Positions 9,701 through 18,939 of a stretch of DNA of 64,000 nt are shown piece after piece (within the stretch, counting starts at the first letter, position 1; each line of letters starts with the position of its first letter). Under the pieces are notes generated by a model, which made no database searches, was not told the origin of the DNA, and saw only the letters and a list, made by a program, of their open reading frames with translations. Origin of the DNA: CALOCV01 sp942491955 (GTDB lineage Bacteria > Chlamydiota > Chlamydiia > Chlamydiales > CALOCV01). The DNA is taken from NCBI GenBank assembly GCA_942491955.1, contig CALOCV010000044.1:36565-100564 (forward strand), given 5' to 3'. The position numbers were made by a program, and so were the translations under genes.

Positions 9701-12700
9701 ATTCCTATCGACAAGGCGAGGTCTTGACGCTGTTTTGGTGAGAGAAGGGCATCAAATTCATCCACATTGAAAATCGAACGGTCATACAGAAGTTCCAAAA
9801 TTTTTGCCGCATAGACCAGGTGCATTTTCTGGATTTTCAGCTCCTCTTCCGATTTCCCTTGGTCAGCCGTGAGGCTAAAGAAATAGATTTGTTTGATCAA
9901 ATTTTTTTCCAATGCTTGGAGACTTTCTCGTGTCGTTGCGACGACACCTTTATTTGCAATCGTTTCTGCAAGACGACTGTAAATGGTTTGGAAAGTGGAG
10001 CGATTACCTTTCGTTAGAGAGGTCTCTTCGCTAAATTCAAGGCGGTAGGTATTTCTTTCGTAGAGTTTACCCAAGTTCTCCTTGATATGGGTCAAATTTT
10101 CCTGATAGAGGTCTTTGGGGAACACCATGGTGACAAGCTTTTTCCCATCGGCTGACATAATCCCTTTTAAGAAGTTGATCACCGTGGTCTTACCGGCTCC
10201 TGTTGCGGCTTGCTTGATTTTCCTTGGGTTATTGACCATTTCAACGACAGTTTGAATTTGATTGGGTCGCAGAGTGAAACCGAGGTACATTTCGAATGCA
10301 GCCAAATGGAGGTGTTTGCGTGGATCAAATTGTCTCTCTGCAGTGAGGATTTGGTAGAGCGTTTCGGATGGGGATGTTTGGATCCCTCCCATATCGGGTT
10401 CCATCTCTTTGAGAAATGCGAGGGCTTTATCGCAGCGTATCTCTTGAGAGGCGGCATCGATATAAGCAAAGACCATTTCCAAGACATCTTCTTGAGATTT
10501 TCCTGGGGGAAGGCTCTTTTCTAACGCTTTCCAATCGCTTTGCAAACAGGCGCGCAAGATGTCGGCAACCTCTGTCGATGGCATAAATCCTGCCATTTTC
10601 TCTAGCTTTTGTGCAGATGAACCATGGAGCTGAAACAGTTCGAGAAGTTCTTTTTTCTTCACATCGGCTTTTTTTACAACCTCTTCTCGTTTTTTTGTCA
10701 CTTTTTCTAAGCACGCTTTCCGTTCTTCTTCGCTCTTAATGATGTGCAGAGTCTCTGTTTTTTTCTTATCTAGAGCGATTCCCACTTCTTCGATCGTTTT
10801 CGTTTTTTCTGCTTGGATAGCAGGCTCTTTCTCGTTATCCAGTGAAGAGAGATCGGGAACGCGATGGATCGATTCGACAAACGCAGATTCTGAACGGAAG
10901 CGGTTTTCTATCTCATCGGTTTTAAAAAGAGCTCCTCCCGAGGGTTGTATCTCCGGAAGAGGAAGTGCTTCTTTAGGCGTACCATCGAGCTGGATTTCAA
11001 AGGTATCTGAGGCAGCATTGAGAAAGGTGGTAAAATGGGTGCCAAGAAACTCTTGAAGGCGAGGGAGAAGAAGGTGAATCTGTTGCATCGCGTGCTCGAG
11101 TTTCTCTTCTTTTTTCTTTTGGATCTCTTCAGGAGACTTCTCTTTTTGTGGTGGCTGATGCCGCACAAGGAGCGCATCGAGATCTTTGAAGAAGGTTTCG
11201 AGTTTCTTTTCCTGATTTACAAAATTATTTGACCGGCAAGAACCTTCTGTTTCTGCTTGCGTAAAATGGATTTCAAGGGAAGGAAATGCACTAGAGGATA
11301 TTCCTTGTTGACGAAGGTCCATGACATGGAGAAGATAATTTTTTAGTATAGGAGTGATGGATGAGGAAGATTTTTTCTTATCTATATTTTCTTCTTTTTT
11401 CTTAGAAAGCTCTTCTTCTTTGCCCATTGATTGCAAAAAGGCTTCCATGCGAACAAATTCTTCGTCTTGACAGGAGGCGCTGCGCGCAATGTGATAGAGT
11501 TTATCAAATTGCAAAGCGAGCATACTCTCTTGTCGCTCGACAAAGGCGAGTTGTCTTGGATCCTTTAGTCCCACTAAGCGTTGTAGCCTTCCTTCAATGC
11601 CAGTGTCTTTTTTCTTTTCGTCATATTCGTGTTCCTCGCGTTTCTGTTGTTGCAGTTGTTGCAAAACAGCGTTTGCCACGTCAGCACCTTTGGTGGCCGA
11701 AGCGGGGACGGTTTTTGTCCATTTCTTTTGGCTGATTTTTGTCGCTTGTACGGGGTGAGGTGTAGAAGAAACGGAGTAGGCGGGGAGGTGTGCAAGCACC
11801 CAGTTCGGTTCCGTGCTGACAACAGCGGATAGCGCCTGACTCTCTTGTTCTTGAGTAAGACGAAAACGATAGGGAATTTTGTGTCCCCATTCCATGTATT
11901 TTTTATAGAGCAAAGAAAGATTTTCTTGAATTTCTGTAGATGGATCCCCATTTTGTGCCATTACAAGAGCGACTTGCAGTTGTAATGCTGTGCTTTCAGG
12001 GGAGTGTATGGGATGCTCAATAAGGGCTAGGCAGGCTTCTTCCACCTCTTTAGAAAAAGCGTGAGAAATTAAAGGTTTTGCTTGATGAAAAAAGTTGAAC
12101 GCCGCATCCCAATTATAGTGATGGCACGCTATGGTTGTTAAATGAAGAAAGGCTTTTCCAGCTTGGGGGGACGAATGGTTCCAGACGAGGGTATGAGGAT
12201 CGAGGTCGAATGAAAAGAAAGAGAGATGAGAAGCTGTAAGGTCGAATCGGAAGAGTCCTAGAGGGTCTTTGATGGGGATAGAGGGGAGTATTCTACGGAT
12301 CATAGAAAAGAGGAGTTTTAATGCTTGTTTAAATCCTGGCACTTGATCTTTCTCTAAGCCTATCTGGATTGTATGTTCGGGGAAGATCACCTTTTTTTTC
12401 CCGTGATGCTTGGGGTGGGTGAGGATCAGGGCTCCAGGCATTCCTTTGGAACTAAGAGCAGAGGCATCCTCTTCGCGTGCGATCCATCCGGCATAATCGG
12501 GGTGCATGCAGACGAGGTTTTTTTGTTGTTTTTCGAAAACAAGGCCGAAACGGAGGAGCTCCATCCGTTCGATATTTCCCTTTTTATCCTTCCAAAAAAG
12601 GATGTTTCCCGGATCGTCAAATTGCGAGAAGGATTTCCAAAACGAGCTTGATGAATCTGCAAGGGTTCCAAATTTTTTGAGAACAACCTCCTTTGTCCCA

Positions 12701-15700
12701 TTGCGAAGATCGGCACATTTATCCAGCACGCGATAGCCAAGTCGGCGAGAAAATTGGAGTTGAAAGATCGGTGATCCCTTCTTATCGTAGACAAAAAGGT
12801 TGTTGGGTTTGCTAGGATCGACCCAAAAGCGGTAGTCGGCATTTCTTAAGAAAACAGGAAATGGGGGTTGGAAGCATTGTTGGATGAATTTCCAAAGGGT
12901 TTTAAAAAATATTTTAGGTCCATCGGTATTCGAGAGATTTTCCCGTGAAATGGTTTCTGGAAGGATTGATTTTCGAGGCACATATTGGAGCATCTTTTTT
13001 TGCGTGCCAATGGTCAACTCTTTATAAATTTTTCGTGTGCCATGGCTTTCGACAATGCGCGAGGGATTTCCTGCGGTATCGGAAAAGAAGTAGTGCATCG
13101 CATCTTTTTCCGATTTGGCCTGTGAAGTAATCGAAGGGATACTTTGTGTCGAAAAGGCTTCAGCGACTTCTTGATCGCGCAAAATTGCTGGAGAGAAGGA
13201 TTGGTTCGTCGTTCCATCCTCGTGGCAAATAAAGATACCTTGACCCAAATCGAAGGAATAATCCCCTATGCGATAGGAATGACCTTCTGCAACCCACGTC
13301 CCTTCTTTGGGTAGGGTGATACCAAGCGACCATGCTGTTTTTTCTAAAAGGGTATGGCGTAAATCAGAAGAAGAGGCAACTTGTTGTTGAATGGGTTCCC
13401 TCCACGTGTCGAGTACGCGCTGGATCTCTTCTTCGCGTTGGGGTGTCGTGTTGTAGGGATTGGATGAAGTTCCACGTAAGACAAAACGAGCAAGGGTGAT
13501 GCATTCGATATCGACTACAGTGAAATTTTTTTTATCGATGTAGTGGTGGAGCAATTCCTGCCAAATGGCATTTTTATGTGGAGCAAGAGAATGGTTTGGT
13601 AAAAGAGATTGTTGTGCCAAATTCTGTAATTGCGGAAGGTAATCGATCGCTTTTCCAGCGGCTTGTTGGATCTCTGGGTTCTTTTGCTGGCGGCACTCGC
13701 GAATCCAACGGTGGTGGAGTTCGATGAGAAATAGAGCGCGTTCGGTGTGGTTTTGGCCTAGATTTAGGGCGATTTGCTTTTCTAGCCATTGGGGAAATTG
13801 TTGCAAGAGAGAAGGATCCCACTCGCATTCTCTAGAAAAAAGAGAGAATTGAATGCTTTTTCCTTGTTTCGAATCGTACTCGGAAGAGGTGCGATCGAAA
13901 GGAGCGTGATAACAAAAGAAGCGGACGTCGGGATGATCGAGAAGATAGGGTTTGCTTTGTATCAACCCCATCATTTGTCGGAGAGACATTTTCTCTGTGA
14001 GGAGAAAGAGAATATCCCGCATATCTTCTTTAGAAAACAAGAGCGGCCCTTCCTTTTCTAATGGCAAAGAGAGCTTACATGTCTTTTTTAGTTCTCCCAT
14101 AATGTAGAGAGGATTATCGGCAATTGCCTCGGGTGTCATGCCCGCATGAATGGAAAATTTTTCCTTCTTTTTCTTGTTATTTTCTACAGGTGCGTTGCCA
14201 GATCGATTGGAGTAACTCCCTTCAGAAACGTCGCCTTTGACCACAGCCGCGCGAAAAGCAGCATGAAGTGTTGGACGCAACGCAGCGTGATAGATGTGGG
14301 TGGCATAATACGTCGTGTTATCGTGTACACATATTCTCTTTTTTCCCTTTTGGATGTAGAAGGACGGTTGTTGTTTAATGGGAATAAAAGAATCGATGGT
14401 ATCGATCTGTTGAACCAGGTGCTTAAGAAGGGGCTTTGATTGCTTTTTCTCTAATCCGATCACATCATTGCGACGGAGACTTTCAATTTCTGGTGGTCTA
14501 GAGTTGCTTGATGCCCAACGACTGTAATTATCAGATCGCTGTTTGTGACAAGCTTCGATGGTTTTTTTAAGCTGTGCGTGACGAGGGTTGTTGTCAGAAG
14601 AGTTGACAAGACTATTGAGAGAATTACGGCTTTTTAATGCGTCTGTCAATTTTTTTAAATAATTGCATTGGAACTCGGGAGCTAAGTTGCTCTCTACCGG
14701 ATGGGTAAGAGCGATCTGTTGCTGAATCAGAGCAAGTGTTGTCAGAAAGAGAAAGTGATGAGGCAAGGTCGCTTGGCTCTGCTTGCATGCATCAACAAGG
14801 AGTGTTGAGAGTTTTGTGATCGATTCACAGACGGATAGCGTGTCTTCGGACGAGAGGGATTGATAGGCAGAGACATCAGTGGAAAAGGGGAGCGTGGTGA
14901 CGATCTCTTCGATGCGATCTTTCACAAGAGAGTATTTTTGTTCGTGCAATAAGGTTTCGCATTCGGGAAGAAACGTGGCGATGCGTTTGACCGATTCGGC
15001 AGGAGTGCATTGAGAGAGATCGATGGGTTGGCGTGTTGGAAGGGCAATCGTTGGTAGAGAGTTGGGAAGAGGGGATAGATCGGCCCCATTGGTTTTAGCA
15101 GAACCTGTAAATGCAGAGACTTGAGAGGGCGAAATGGCTTGAAGTTTTTGCTTCGAATAAGAAAAGCGGTGCGCGAAGGGCTTGAATGATGATTTTGACC
15201 ATTTATCTTTTCTAACATCACCCTCGTTAGCTTTTTTCAAGGCTTTTTCAACTGCTTGTAACTCTTTTTGGAGAAAGGTGATCTCTTTCTCATCGATCAT
15301 ATCGCGCTCGTGGAGGAGGCTTGCTTTCCTTGATAGGTTCCTCATCCCCTCTTGAAGGAGGATGCGGCATGTCGCATTGGTTTTGAGTTCGCGATAGTTG
15401 TCGCGGAAGAAGTGAGAGAAAAGGGTGAGATCGCGATGGAGGTGGAGGCGTTGGCGACGCTCACTCTTTCTTTCGTTGGGAAAAGCAACTACGTCAACGA
15501 CTTGCCAAAGATTTTGGCCATAAGTGCTTTGTTCTTTGGCAGTCACGAACGATTTAGGATCGGCAGAAGAGGGAGGGGTTAAACGGTCGGTAAAGCGGTG
15601 GAAGAGCTTTTGTAGGCTGGTGGGACCTGTTTGAATATCTCCTTCTTGTTTGATGACTTGGAGGTCGAGGAGTTGTTCCCACCAAGGTGCTTGGGAGAGT

Positions 15701-16515
15701 TCTTCAAGAGTGATCGAGTGGAAGGTGTGGGAGGGAAGGATTTTTTCTTTGCCCCCTGCAGAAAGGGAGGCGTTGTGTTGGATCTCTTTGCTTCGGGAAA
15801 TAATAGTAAGGGTAAATTTGCCGTTGCTCTCTTTGGTGACGCGGTAAAGAGCGTGCCGATCTTCGTTGGGTTCTTTTCCTATCCAGCCTCCAGGAATCAA
15901 AAAGGAGGTTTTAGGCTTTGCCTTCTTCAAGTGGGTAGTGATGTCGGCGGCGATTTCTTTAGTTAGCTTCGTTTGTTTATTTGGATTGGTCGATTGTTCG
16001 GCTGATTCCAGTTTTTCCGCCCATTTTTTACATAAAGAGAGTTCTTGAATCAAAGAATTGGGAATTTTTTCCCGTTTTTTTTCGTTTTTCAAGAAGTCGA
16101 TGGTGGAGGAGAGGACTTTGCTAAAGCGGGTTTTTGTGTCGGTTTCTCGTGAAAGGGCAGAACGCAGGTTCTCATTGGACGAGGTGAGGTTGTGGAAGAG
16201 GCGATAGTCGATTTGAGAGGGGCGGCCTGGCCAGAGGCGCTCTAGGAGGTCGATGATTTCTTCGAAAAGGTTAAAGATTTTGCCTAATAGGTGTGAATGG
16301 CGCCATTCAGTGTGGGAGGGACGGAGACGGCGAGAGAGGGAGGAGAAATCGCGTTTTTTCCCCATTTGCTTTTTATGTTGTTCCGACTGAGCCTCTTGAA
16401 CCCCTTCAGGGGTTTCGAGTTTTTTCTTTGCTGCCGCAGTATTTTCGGCTGAGAAAATAAACCGTTGCAAAGCTCCTGAAGAGTGTTTTGACGTGGCTAT
16501 AAATGAATGAGACAT
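6763..16515 (-). CDS. Giant 3250-residue protein with SF2-helicase-like core (DUF3638-like)
   Basis: One uninterrupted frame of 9.75 kb. The N-terminal 2000 residues have no clear motif; they are charged, with coiled-coil-like stretches (for example around residues 1900-1960, rich in Lys/Glu). Near residue 2105 there is a Walker A, ATGAGKTTVINFLKG; near 2252 a DEFD box (FNVDEFDALLSP) in the Walker B position; near 2720 QNAGRSRDQGH, like helicase motif VI. This order fits an SF2 or SecA-like ATPase core, and I suspect the DUF3638/DUF3645 family of very large proteins. No signal peptide or membrane segment is visible. The role is unknown; a very large effector or a nucleic-acid or protein-remodelling machine are possibilities. 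The intact frame over 9.7 kb, amid decay, implies selection. Confidence 0.8.
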   Translation of the reverse strand: MSHSFIATSKHSSGALQRFIFSAENTAAAKKKLETPEGVQEAQSEQHKKQMGKKRDFSSLSRRLRPSHTEWRHSHLLGKIFNLFEEIIDLLERLWPGRPSQIDYRLFHNLTSSNENLRSALSRETDTKTRFSKVLSSTIDFLKNEKKREKIPNSLIQELSLCKKWAEKLESAEQSTNPNKQTKLTKEIAADITTHLKKAKPKTSFLIPGGWIGKEPNEDRHALYRVTKESNGKFTLTIISRSKEIQHNASLSAGGKEKILPSHTFHSITLEELSQAPWWEQLLDLQVIKQEGDIQTGPTSLQKLFHRFTDRLTPPSSADPKSFVTAKEQSTYGQNLWQVVDVVAFPNERKSERRQRLHLHRDLTLFSHFFRDNYRELKTNATCRILLQEGMRNLSRKASLLHERDMIDEKEITFLQKELQAVEKALKKANEGDVRKDKWSKSSFKPFAHRFSYSKQKLQAISPSQVSAFTGSAKTNGADLSPLPNSLPTIALPTRQPIDLSQCTPAESVKRIATFLPECETLLHEQKYSLVKDRIEEIVTTLPFSTDVSAYQSLSSEDTLSVCESITKLSTLLVDACKQSQATLPHHFLFLTTLALIQQQIALTHPVESNLAPEFQCNYLKKLTDALKSRNSLNSLVNSSDNNPRHAQLKKTIEACHKQRSDNYSRWASSNSRPPEIESLRRNDVIGLEKKQSKPLLKHLVQQIDTIDSFIPIKQQPSFYIQKGKKRICVHDNTTYYATHIYHAALRPTLHAAFRAAVVKGDVSEGSYSNRSGNAPVENNKKKKEKFSIHAGMTPEAIADNPLYIMGELKKTCKLSLPLEKEGPLLFSKEDMRDILFLLTEKMSLRQMMGLIQSKPYLLDHPDVRFFCYHAPFDRTSSEYDSKQGKSIQFSLFSRECEWDPSLLQQFPQWLEKQIALNLGQNHTERALFLIELHHRWIRECRQQKNPEIQQAAGKAIDYLPQLQNLAQQSLLPNHSLAPHKNAIWQELLHHYIDKKNFTVVDIECITLARFVLRGTSSNPYNTTPQREEEIQRVLDTWREPIQQQVASSSDLRHTLLEKTAWSLGITLPKEGTWVAEGHSYRIGDYSFDLGQGIFICHEDGTTNQSFSPAILRDQEVAEAFSTQSIPSITSQAKSEKDAMHYFFSDTAGNPSRIVESHGTRKIYKELTIGTQKKMLQYVPRKSILPETISRENLSNTDGPKIFFKTLWKFIQQCFQPPFPVFLRNADYRFWVDPSKPNNLFVYDKKGSPIFQLQFSRRLGYRVLDKCADLRNGTKEVVLKKFGTLADSSSSFWKSFSQFDDPGNILFWKDKKGNIERMELLRFGLVFEKQQKNLVCMHPDYAGWIAREEDASALSSKGMPGALILTHPKHHGKKKVIFPEHTIQIGLEKDQVPGFKQALKLLFSMIRRILPSIPIKDPLGLFRFDLTASHLSFFSFDLDPHTLVWNHSSPQAGKAFLHLTTIACHHYNWDAAFNFFHQAKPLISHAFSKEVEEACLALIEHPIHSPESTALQLQVALVMAQNGDPSTEIQENLSLLYKKYMEWGHKIPYRFRLTQEQESQALSAVVSTEPNWVLAHLPAYSVSSTPHPVQATKISQKKWTKTVPASATKGADVANAVLQQLQQQKREEHEYDEKKKDTGIEGRLQRLVGLKDPRQLAFVERQESMLALQFDKLYHIARSASCQDEEFVRMEAFLQSMGKEEELSKKKEENIDKKKSSSSITPILKNYLLHVMDLRQQGISSSAFPSLEIHFTQAETEGSCRSNNFVNQEKKLETFFKDLDALLVRHQPPQKEKSPEEIQKKKEEKLEHAMQQIHLLLPRLQEFLGTHFTTFLNAASDTFEIQLDGTPKEALPLPEIQPSGGALFKTDEIENRFRSESAFVESIHRVPDLSSLDNEKEPAIQAEKTKTIEEVGIALDKKKTETLHIIKSEEERKACLEKVTKKREEVVKKADVKKKELLELFQLHGSSAQKLEKMAGFMPSTEVADILRACLQSDWKALEKSLPPGKSQEDVLEMVFAYIDAASQEIRCDKALAFLKEMEPDMGGIQTSPSETLYQILTAERQFDPRKHLHLAAFEMYLGFTLRPNQIQTVVEMVNNPRKIKQAATGAGKTTVINFLKGIMSADGKKLVTMVFPKDLYQENLTHIKENLGKLYERNTYRLEFSEETSLTKGNRSTFQTIYSRLAETIANKGVVATTRESLQALEKNLIKQIYFFSLTADQGKSEEELKIQKMHLVYAAKILELLYDRSIFNVDEFDALLSPKQRQDLALSIGMVLQYPPFYRQEALRIYQKLSYIQELGLKTNTQSDRFAQEGQKALESVGQELIKEWKQEKIDHTFLYGYLFSTLDETEEQAFINYLDANATPEQKDRLALTKDLLTTFVPLALQKKEDGKYKRSANGSDTVNCSSPGKPREGSKPKEILETMAYTIQDYLYKGISPIKIQQIVDDYYRQAEQELNPLGGDLHEEPGDYQAIPTSFDATHAAQQFIAQFPTGNSLSSLKDNPAGIAQLTAWVNNNEAKRWELLEEQLAKITDCNAKISCTSANFVSMGGLVGGASATTGNPFAYPSKIDNENVTDPGTVGEMLLNLQKKVNGKPVEKYPAENPLPTLLQLVKEKGVHSIVDGGVSLTGLEAQKVAEHLIDSLPPASHFRGVAFFDKTNNIRIMTRDKKVWKPEMANVARHELNTVLLGAHARGADVQVGSSNRFVVTDTNSLPLEEKLQNAGRSRDQGHTITFASPQEDGMHTLDDVIATGVRSGALEGADNLVRAKQQELEDTVRNNMLRNLVAIAASMNPGSDDQLPVNEQIVLQEKLAAVLNDDSLSPDEKKKQKESLANEEQIRIATLKQENAQKAYQLKNLFDEYQGDSSQQFLVQVGAKEFETDGSYQPGKYFAVHGGITRKNQDPKEVFQKRVDELLSIAQTHQLQEAQTELSHWKALFRAHTMFSDPLKQEDTDLLNTPPSEMEQLQSVLQLDSKEKALHTLRRFTAMLEQMPTKIAGKGAPETETSVDLDTETDTATEVNVNASEDTKQDQPYYLPWQNQYSEHFATHSMPKNTYSGYSSSFETTENEHPLSRTSWANPIFHRKPHDLSQMPFYYVECQFDPTNGDCKRILGMDPLDVPNKTHRGRISEDKPNWSIIYDMRTNQILLTQEPDVRWRAFSLKKNAIPRDLLQQLPQAIAQVRFEDGQCNKSTYTQGQWEALEKWLLKQPLKEVEEYFVGEVLKNRPEDRRKYQGSDLKKLFSLVKKKKANLS

Positions 16516-16544
16516 AGGGCACCCTATTAGAATTTAAGCCCACT

Positions 16545-16573
16545 ATGATAGCATAAACCTCCTTTTTTTTCAA
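16545..16573 (-). promoter_or_regulatory. Candidate sigma-70-type promoter of the giant gene
   Basis: On the minus strand TTGAAA (16573-16568) and TATCAT (16550-16545) are separated by exactly 17 bp, 30 bp before the ATG at 16515. The match is reasonable but unproven. Confidence 0.45.
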
Positions 16574-16739
16574 TAAAAATTAATATATACCCAAACAACT
16601 TCAAGAAGCATAGCATCCTGTAGACCTCTTCGTGCCTTAGAGTCTTTTTGTTAAATCATCTTCAGGTTTTGAAAGAAGTCTATTATTGACAAGTGATTAT
16701 TGTTATCGCATTATCGGTACTGCTTATTTGTGAAAAACG

Positions 16740-17420
16740 TTGATGATCTCTAAAAATTTGTTTCCCAATCCATTGAAAGTGTGTCTTTTTGATCTCGATG
16801 GAACCCTTGCCGATAGCATGGGGGGGTTGTATGGCGGTTATAAAGCATTTCTCTCCAAACACCACAAGAAGGGGAGTCGAGAGGAATTTGAGGCATTGAA
16901 TGGGATTCCTTTGCTGCAAATTCTTCATATTCTCAACGAACGTCACGGTTTGGGACTCAATGAGGAAGGGGTTCTTGAAGAGTATCGATCCCTCTTGCAG
17001 AAAATCTACTTGAGTGGACCTTTGCTCTTTTCTGGAGCAAAAGAATGGATTGCGTACCTTGATGAACAAGGAGTTGCGATGGGCATTGTCACGGCCGCTT
17101 CGCGAGCCTATACTGAGGCATTCATTCGACAACATCAATTGGAATCCTTTGTGACAAAAATCACAACGGCAGAAGATGTAGGAGTGGGAAAGCCCAATCC
17201 CGCCATCTATACAAGAGCTTTGGAGGATTTTGGCGTATTGCCTTCAGAAGCCGTTGCCATCGAAGATTCGATAAGTGGAATTACCGCGTCTTCTGAAGCG
17301 GGCATCTACACCTTTTGGATTTTTTCCAATGCACCAACACACGACCATCCAAGTGTTACCCCTGTCAAAGATTGGGAGGATCTAGCAATCCAATTCAAGA
17401 ATCTTATTGATACTTGTTAA
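16740..17420 (+). CDS. HAD-superfamily phosphatase (phosphoglycolate phosphatase / beta-phosphoglucomutase-like)
   Basis: HAD motif I is VCLFDLDGTLADS (about residue 14-26), the conserved Lys is in VGVGKPNPAIY, and motif IV is AIEDSISGI; 226 residues is the normal size for subfamily IA with a helical cap. The substrate (phosphoglycolate, a sugar phosphate or a nucleotide) cannot be told from sequence. ATG 16740 is followed by a second ATG at 16743; no strong ribosome site. It is separated from aroA by 149 bp in which I see no gene. Confidence 0.85.
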   Translation: MMISKNLFPNPLKVCLFDLDGTLADSMGGLYGGYKAFLSKHHKKGSREEFEALNGIPLLQILHILNERHGLGLNEEGVLEEYRSLLQKIYLSGPLLFSGAKEWIAYLDEQGVAMGIVTAASRAYTEAFIRQHQLESFVTKITTAEDVGVGKPNPAIYTRALEDFGVLPSEAVAIEDSISGITASSEAGIYTFWIFSNAPTHDHPSVTPVKDWEDLAIQFKNLIDTC

Positions 17421-17569
17421 GATCCCCACCACTTCAAATCCAGGGAGTATAGACACAGAGAGAATGGCTCTCAATGTATATACCTTTCTATTAAACCGTA
17501 TTTTGTCTAGAATTTTACAAAAATCGCTACCAAAAATTTTACCGTTTTTCACGGATTTTTTTCGATACC

Positions 17570-18853
17570 ATGCAACGACTGATTGTTCAACGATCGACTC
17601 TTTGTGGCGCTTTGCGCATTCCTCCATCAAAGTCGCAAACGATGAGAGCACTATTATTTGCTAGTTTAGCAAAAGGGGAGTCGACGATCGATTTTCCTCT
17701 CTGGTCACCGGATACCGAGGCGATGATCCTTGCGTGCCAAGGACTCGGAGCTGTCATTACAAAGGAACCAAATCGTCTCATGGTACGAGGCGTTGGAGGC
17801 AATATTGCCTTGCAAATGAGGAAGGTCGATGTTGGGAATTCGGGCATAGCCTACCGCTTTATCACAGCTCTTGCAGCCCTTGGAAACGATGTCATCCGCA
17901 TCACAGGCGATGCCTCTATCCAACACCAACGGCCGATTCAACCACTGCTCAATGCACTCCAACAACTTGGAGCACGAGTATGGTACCATGAAGAAGAGGG
18001 GAGGGCGCCCTTCTCCTTATGTGGACCGATCCACGGAGGGCGTGCTGTCCTTTCTGGAGAGGATTCACAACCGGTGTCCGCTTTATTGATTGTTTCTTCT
18101 TTTCTCAACGAACCTGTCGAGATCTATGTCCGCAATCCAGGAGAGAGGCCTTGGGTTGGATTGACCTTGCATTGGCTTCATTCGTTTGGTATCCCGATCA
18201 CACATCACAATTTTTCCTCCTACCGCATACAAGGGGGGAAGAAAATTCCCTCATTCCACTATCGCGTTCCAGGCGATTTTAGTGCAGCAGCATTTCCTAT
18301 GGCAGCAGCGATGCTTACCGAATCGGACATGACTCTCTCTTTACTCGATTGGGAGGATCCACAAGGGGATAAGCTTTTATTTTCAGCTCTTGAACAGATG
18401 GGAGCTCGATTTCGTTATTCCCACGCCGAGCAACAGATCCATATTTCGGGTCGACAGACTCTTCAAGGAATGGATCTTCCCGTGAACCAGATGATCGATG
18501 CTCTCCCTATTCTAGGTGTGATCGGCTGTCATATAAAGGGAAAGATGGAGCTTCTAGAAGGGGCTATTGCACGAAAAAAAGAGTGTGATAGGATTGGATG
18601 CCTGACGCAAGAGCTGCAAAAAATGGGAGCCCATATCACCGCTACGGATGCGGGTATTGTAGTGAAACCGAGTTCTCTTAAGGGAGGAGTTGTTCAAAGC
18701 CATGGAGACCATCGCCTCGCTATGGCTCTGGCTGTTGCAGGGATGACTGCTGAGGGGACCACCATCATCGAAGGAGCGGAATGCATTCAGAAGAGTTTCC
18801 CCGGTTTTGTCGAGACGATGAAGAACGTGGGCGCCAACATCGCTCTTCTTTGA
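17570..18853 (+). CDS. aroA: 3-phosphoshikimate 1-carboxyvinyltransferase (EPSP synthase)
   Basis: This enzyme joins phosphoenolpyruvate to shikimate 3-phosphate, the sixth step of the shikimate pathway. Visible signatures are LRIPPSKSQTMRALLFASLA at the N-terminus, DVGNSGIAYRFITALAAL near residue 85, RKKECDRIGCL and HGDHRLAMALAVAG near the C-terminus, and KSFPGFVETM at the end; 427 residues is normal. It is the first gene of a chlamydial-type aro cluster, but aroL now lies about 8 kb downstream because of an inserted island. The last 80 bp of this gene occur again just before aroL. Confidence 0.96.
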   Translation: MQRLIVQRSTLCGALRIPPSKSQTMRALLFASLAKGESTIDFPLWSPDTEAMILACQGLGAVITKEPNRLMVRGVGGNIALQMRKVDVGNSGIAYRFITALAALGNDVIRITGDASIQHQRPIQPLLNALQQLGARVWYHEEEGRAPFSLCGPIHGGRAVLSGEDSQPVSALLIVSSFLNEPVEIYVRNPGERPWVGLTLHWLHSFGIPITHHNFSSYRIQGGKKIPSFHYRVPGDFSAAAFPMAAAMLTESDMTLSLLDWEDPQGDKLLFSALEQMGARFRYSHAEQQIHISGRQTLQGMDLPVNQMIDALPILGVIGCHIKGKMELLEGAIARKKECDRIGCLTQELQKMGAHITATDAGIVVKPSSLKGGVVQSHGDHRLAMALAVAGMTAEGTTIIEGAECIQKSFPGFVETMKNVGANIALL

Positions 18854-18857
18854 TCTT
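18771..18857 (+). repeat. aroA 3' end, left copy of the island-flanking duplication
   Basis: From AAGGAGC at 18771 through the aroA stop to GATCTT the sequence matches 26724-26810 with only two visible differences (18778 G versus C, and AACGTG versus AATGTG). The two copies bound the insertion that separates aroA from aroL. Confidence 0.92.
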
Positions 18858-18858
18858 A

Positions 18859-18909
18859 GAACCTGTCTTCACACTTGAAATGAGCCATTTGTAGTGTGAA
18901 GACAGGTTC
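18859..18909. mobile_element. 51-bp IS5-type mini-element with TTA duplication
   Basis: Perfect 17-bp inverted arms (GAACCTGTCTTCACACT and its complement) around a 17-base centre, flanked on both sides by TTA (18856-18858 and 18910-18912). The outer GAACCTGT matches the ends of the larger decayed IS at 56718-58262, which also has TTA flanks. Because it lies 5 bp after the aroA stop, it could also act as a transcription terminator stem. Confidence 0.7.
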
Positions 18910-18939
18910 TTATACTAATCTTAATAAATAAGTGTGAAA

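Noticed and set aside
7209..16048. Many plus- and minus-strand open frames of 60-140 codons within the giant gene
   Set aside because: They are antisense or alternate-frame shadows of a continuous 3250-codon frame; none carries a recognisable domain.
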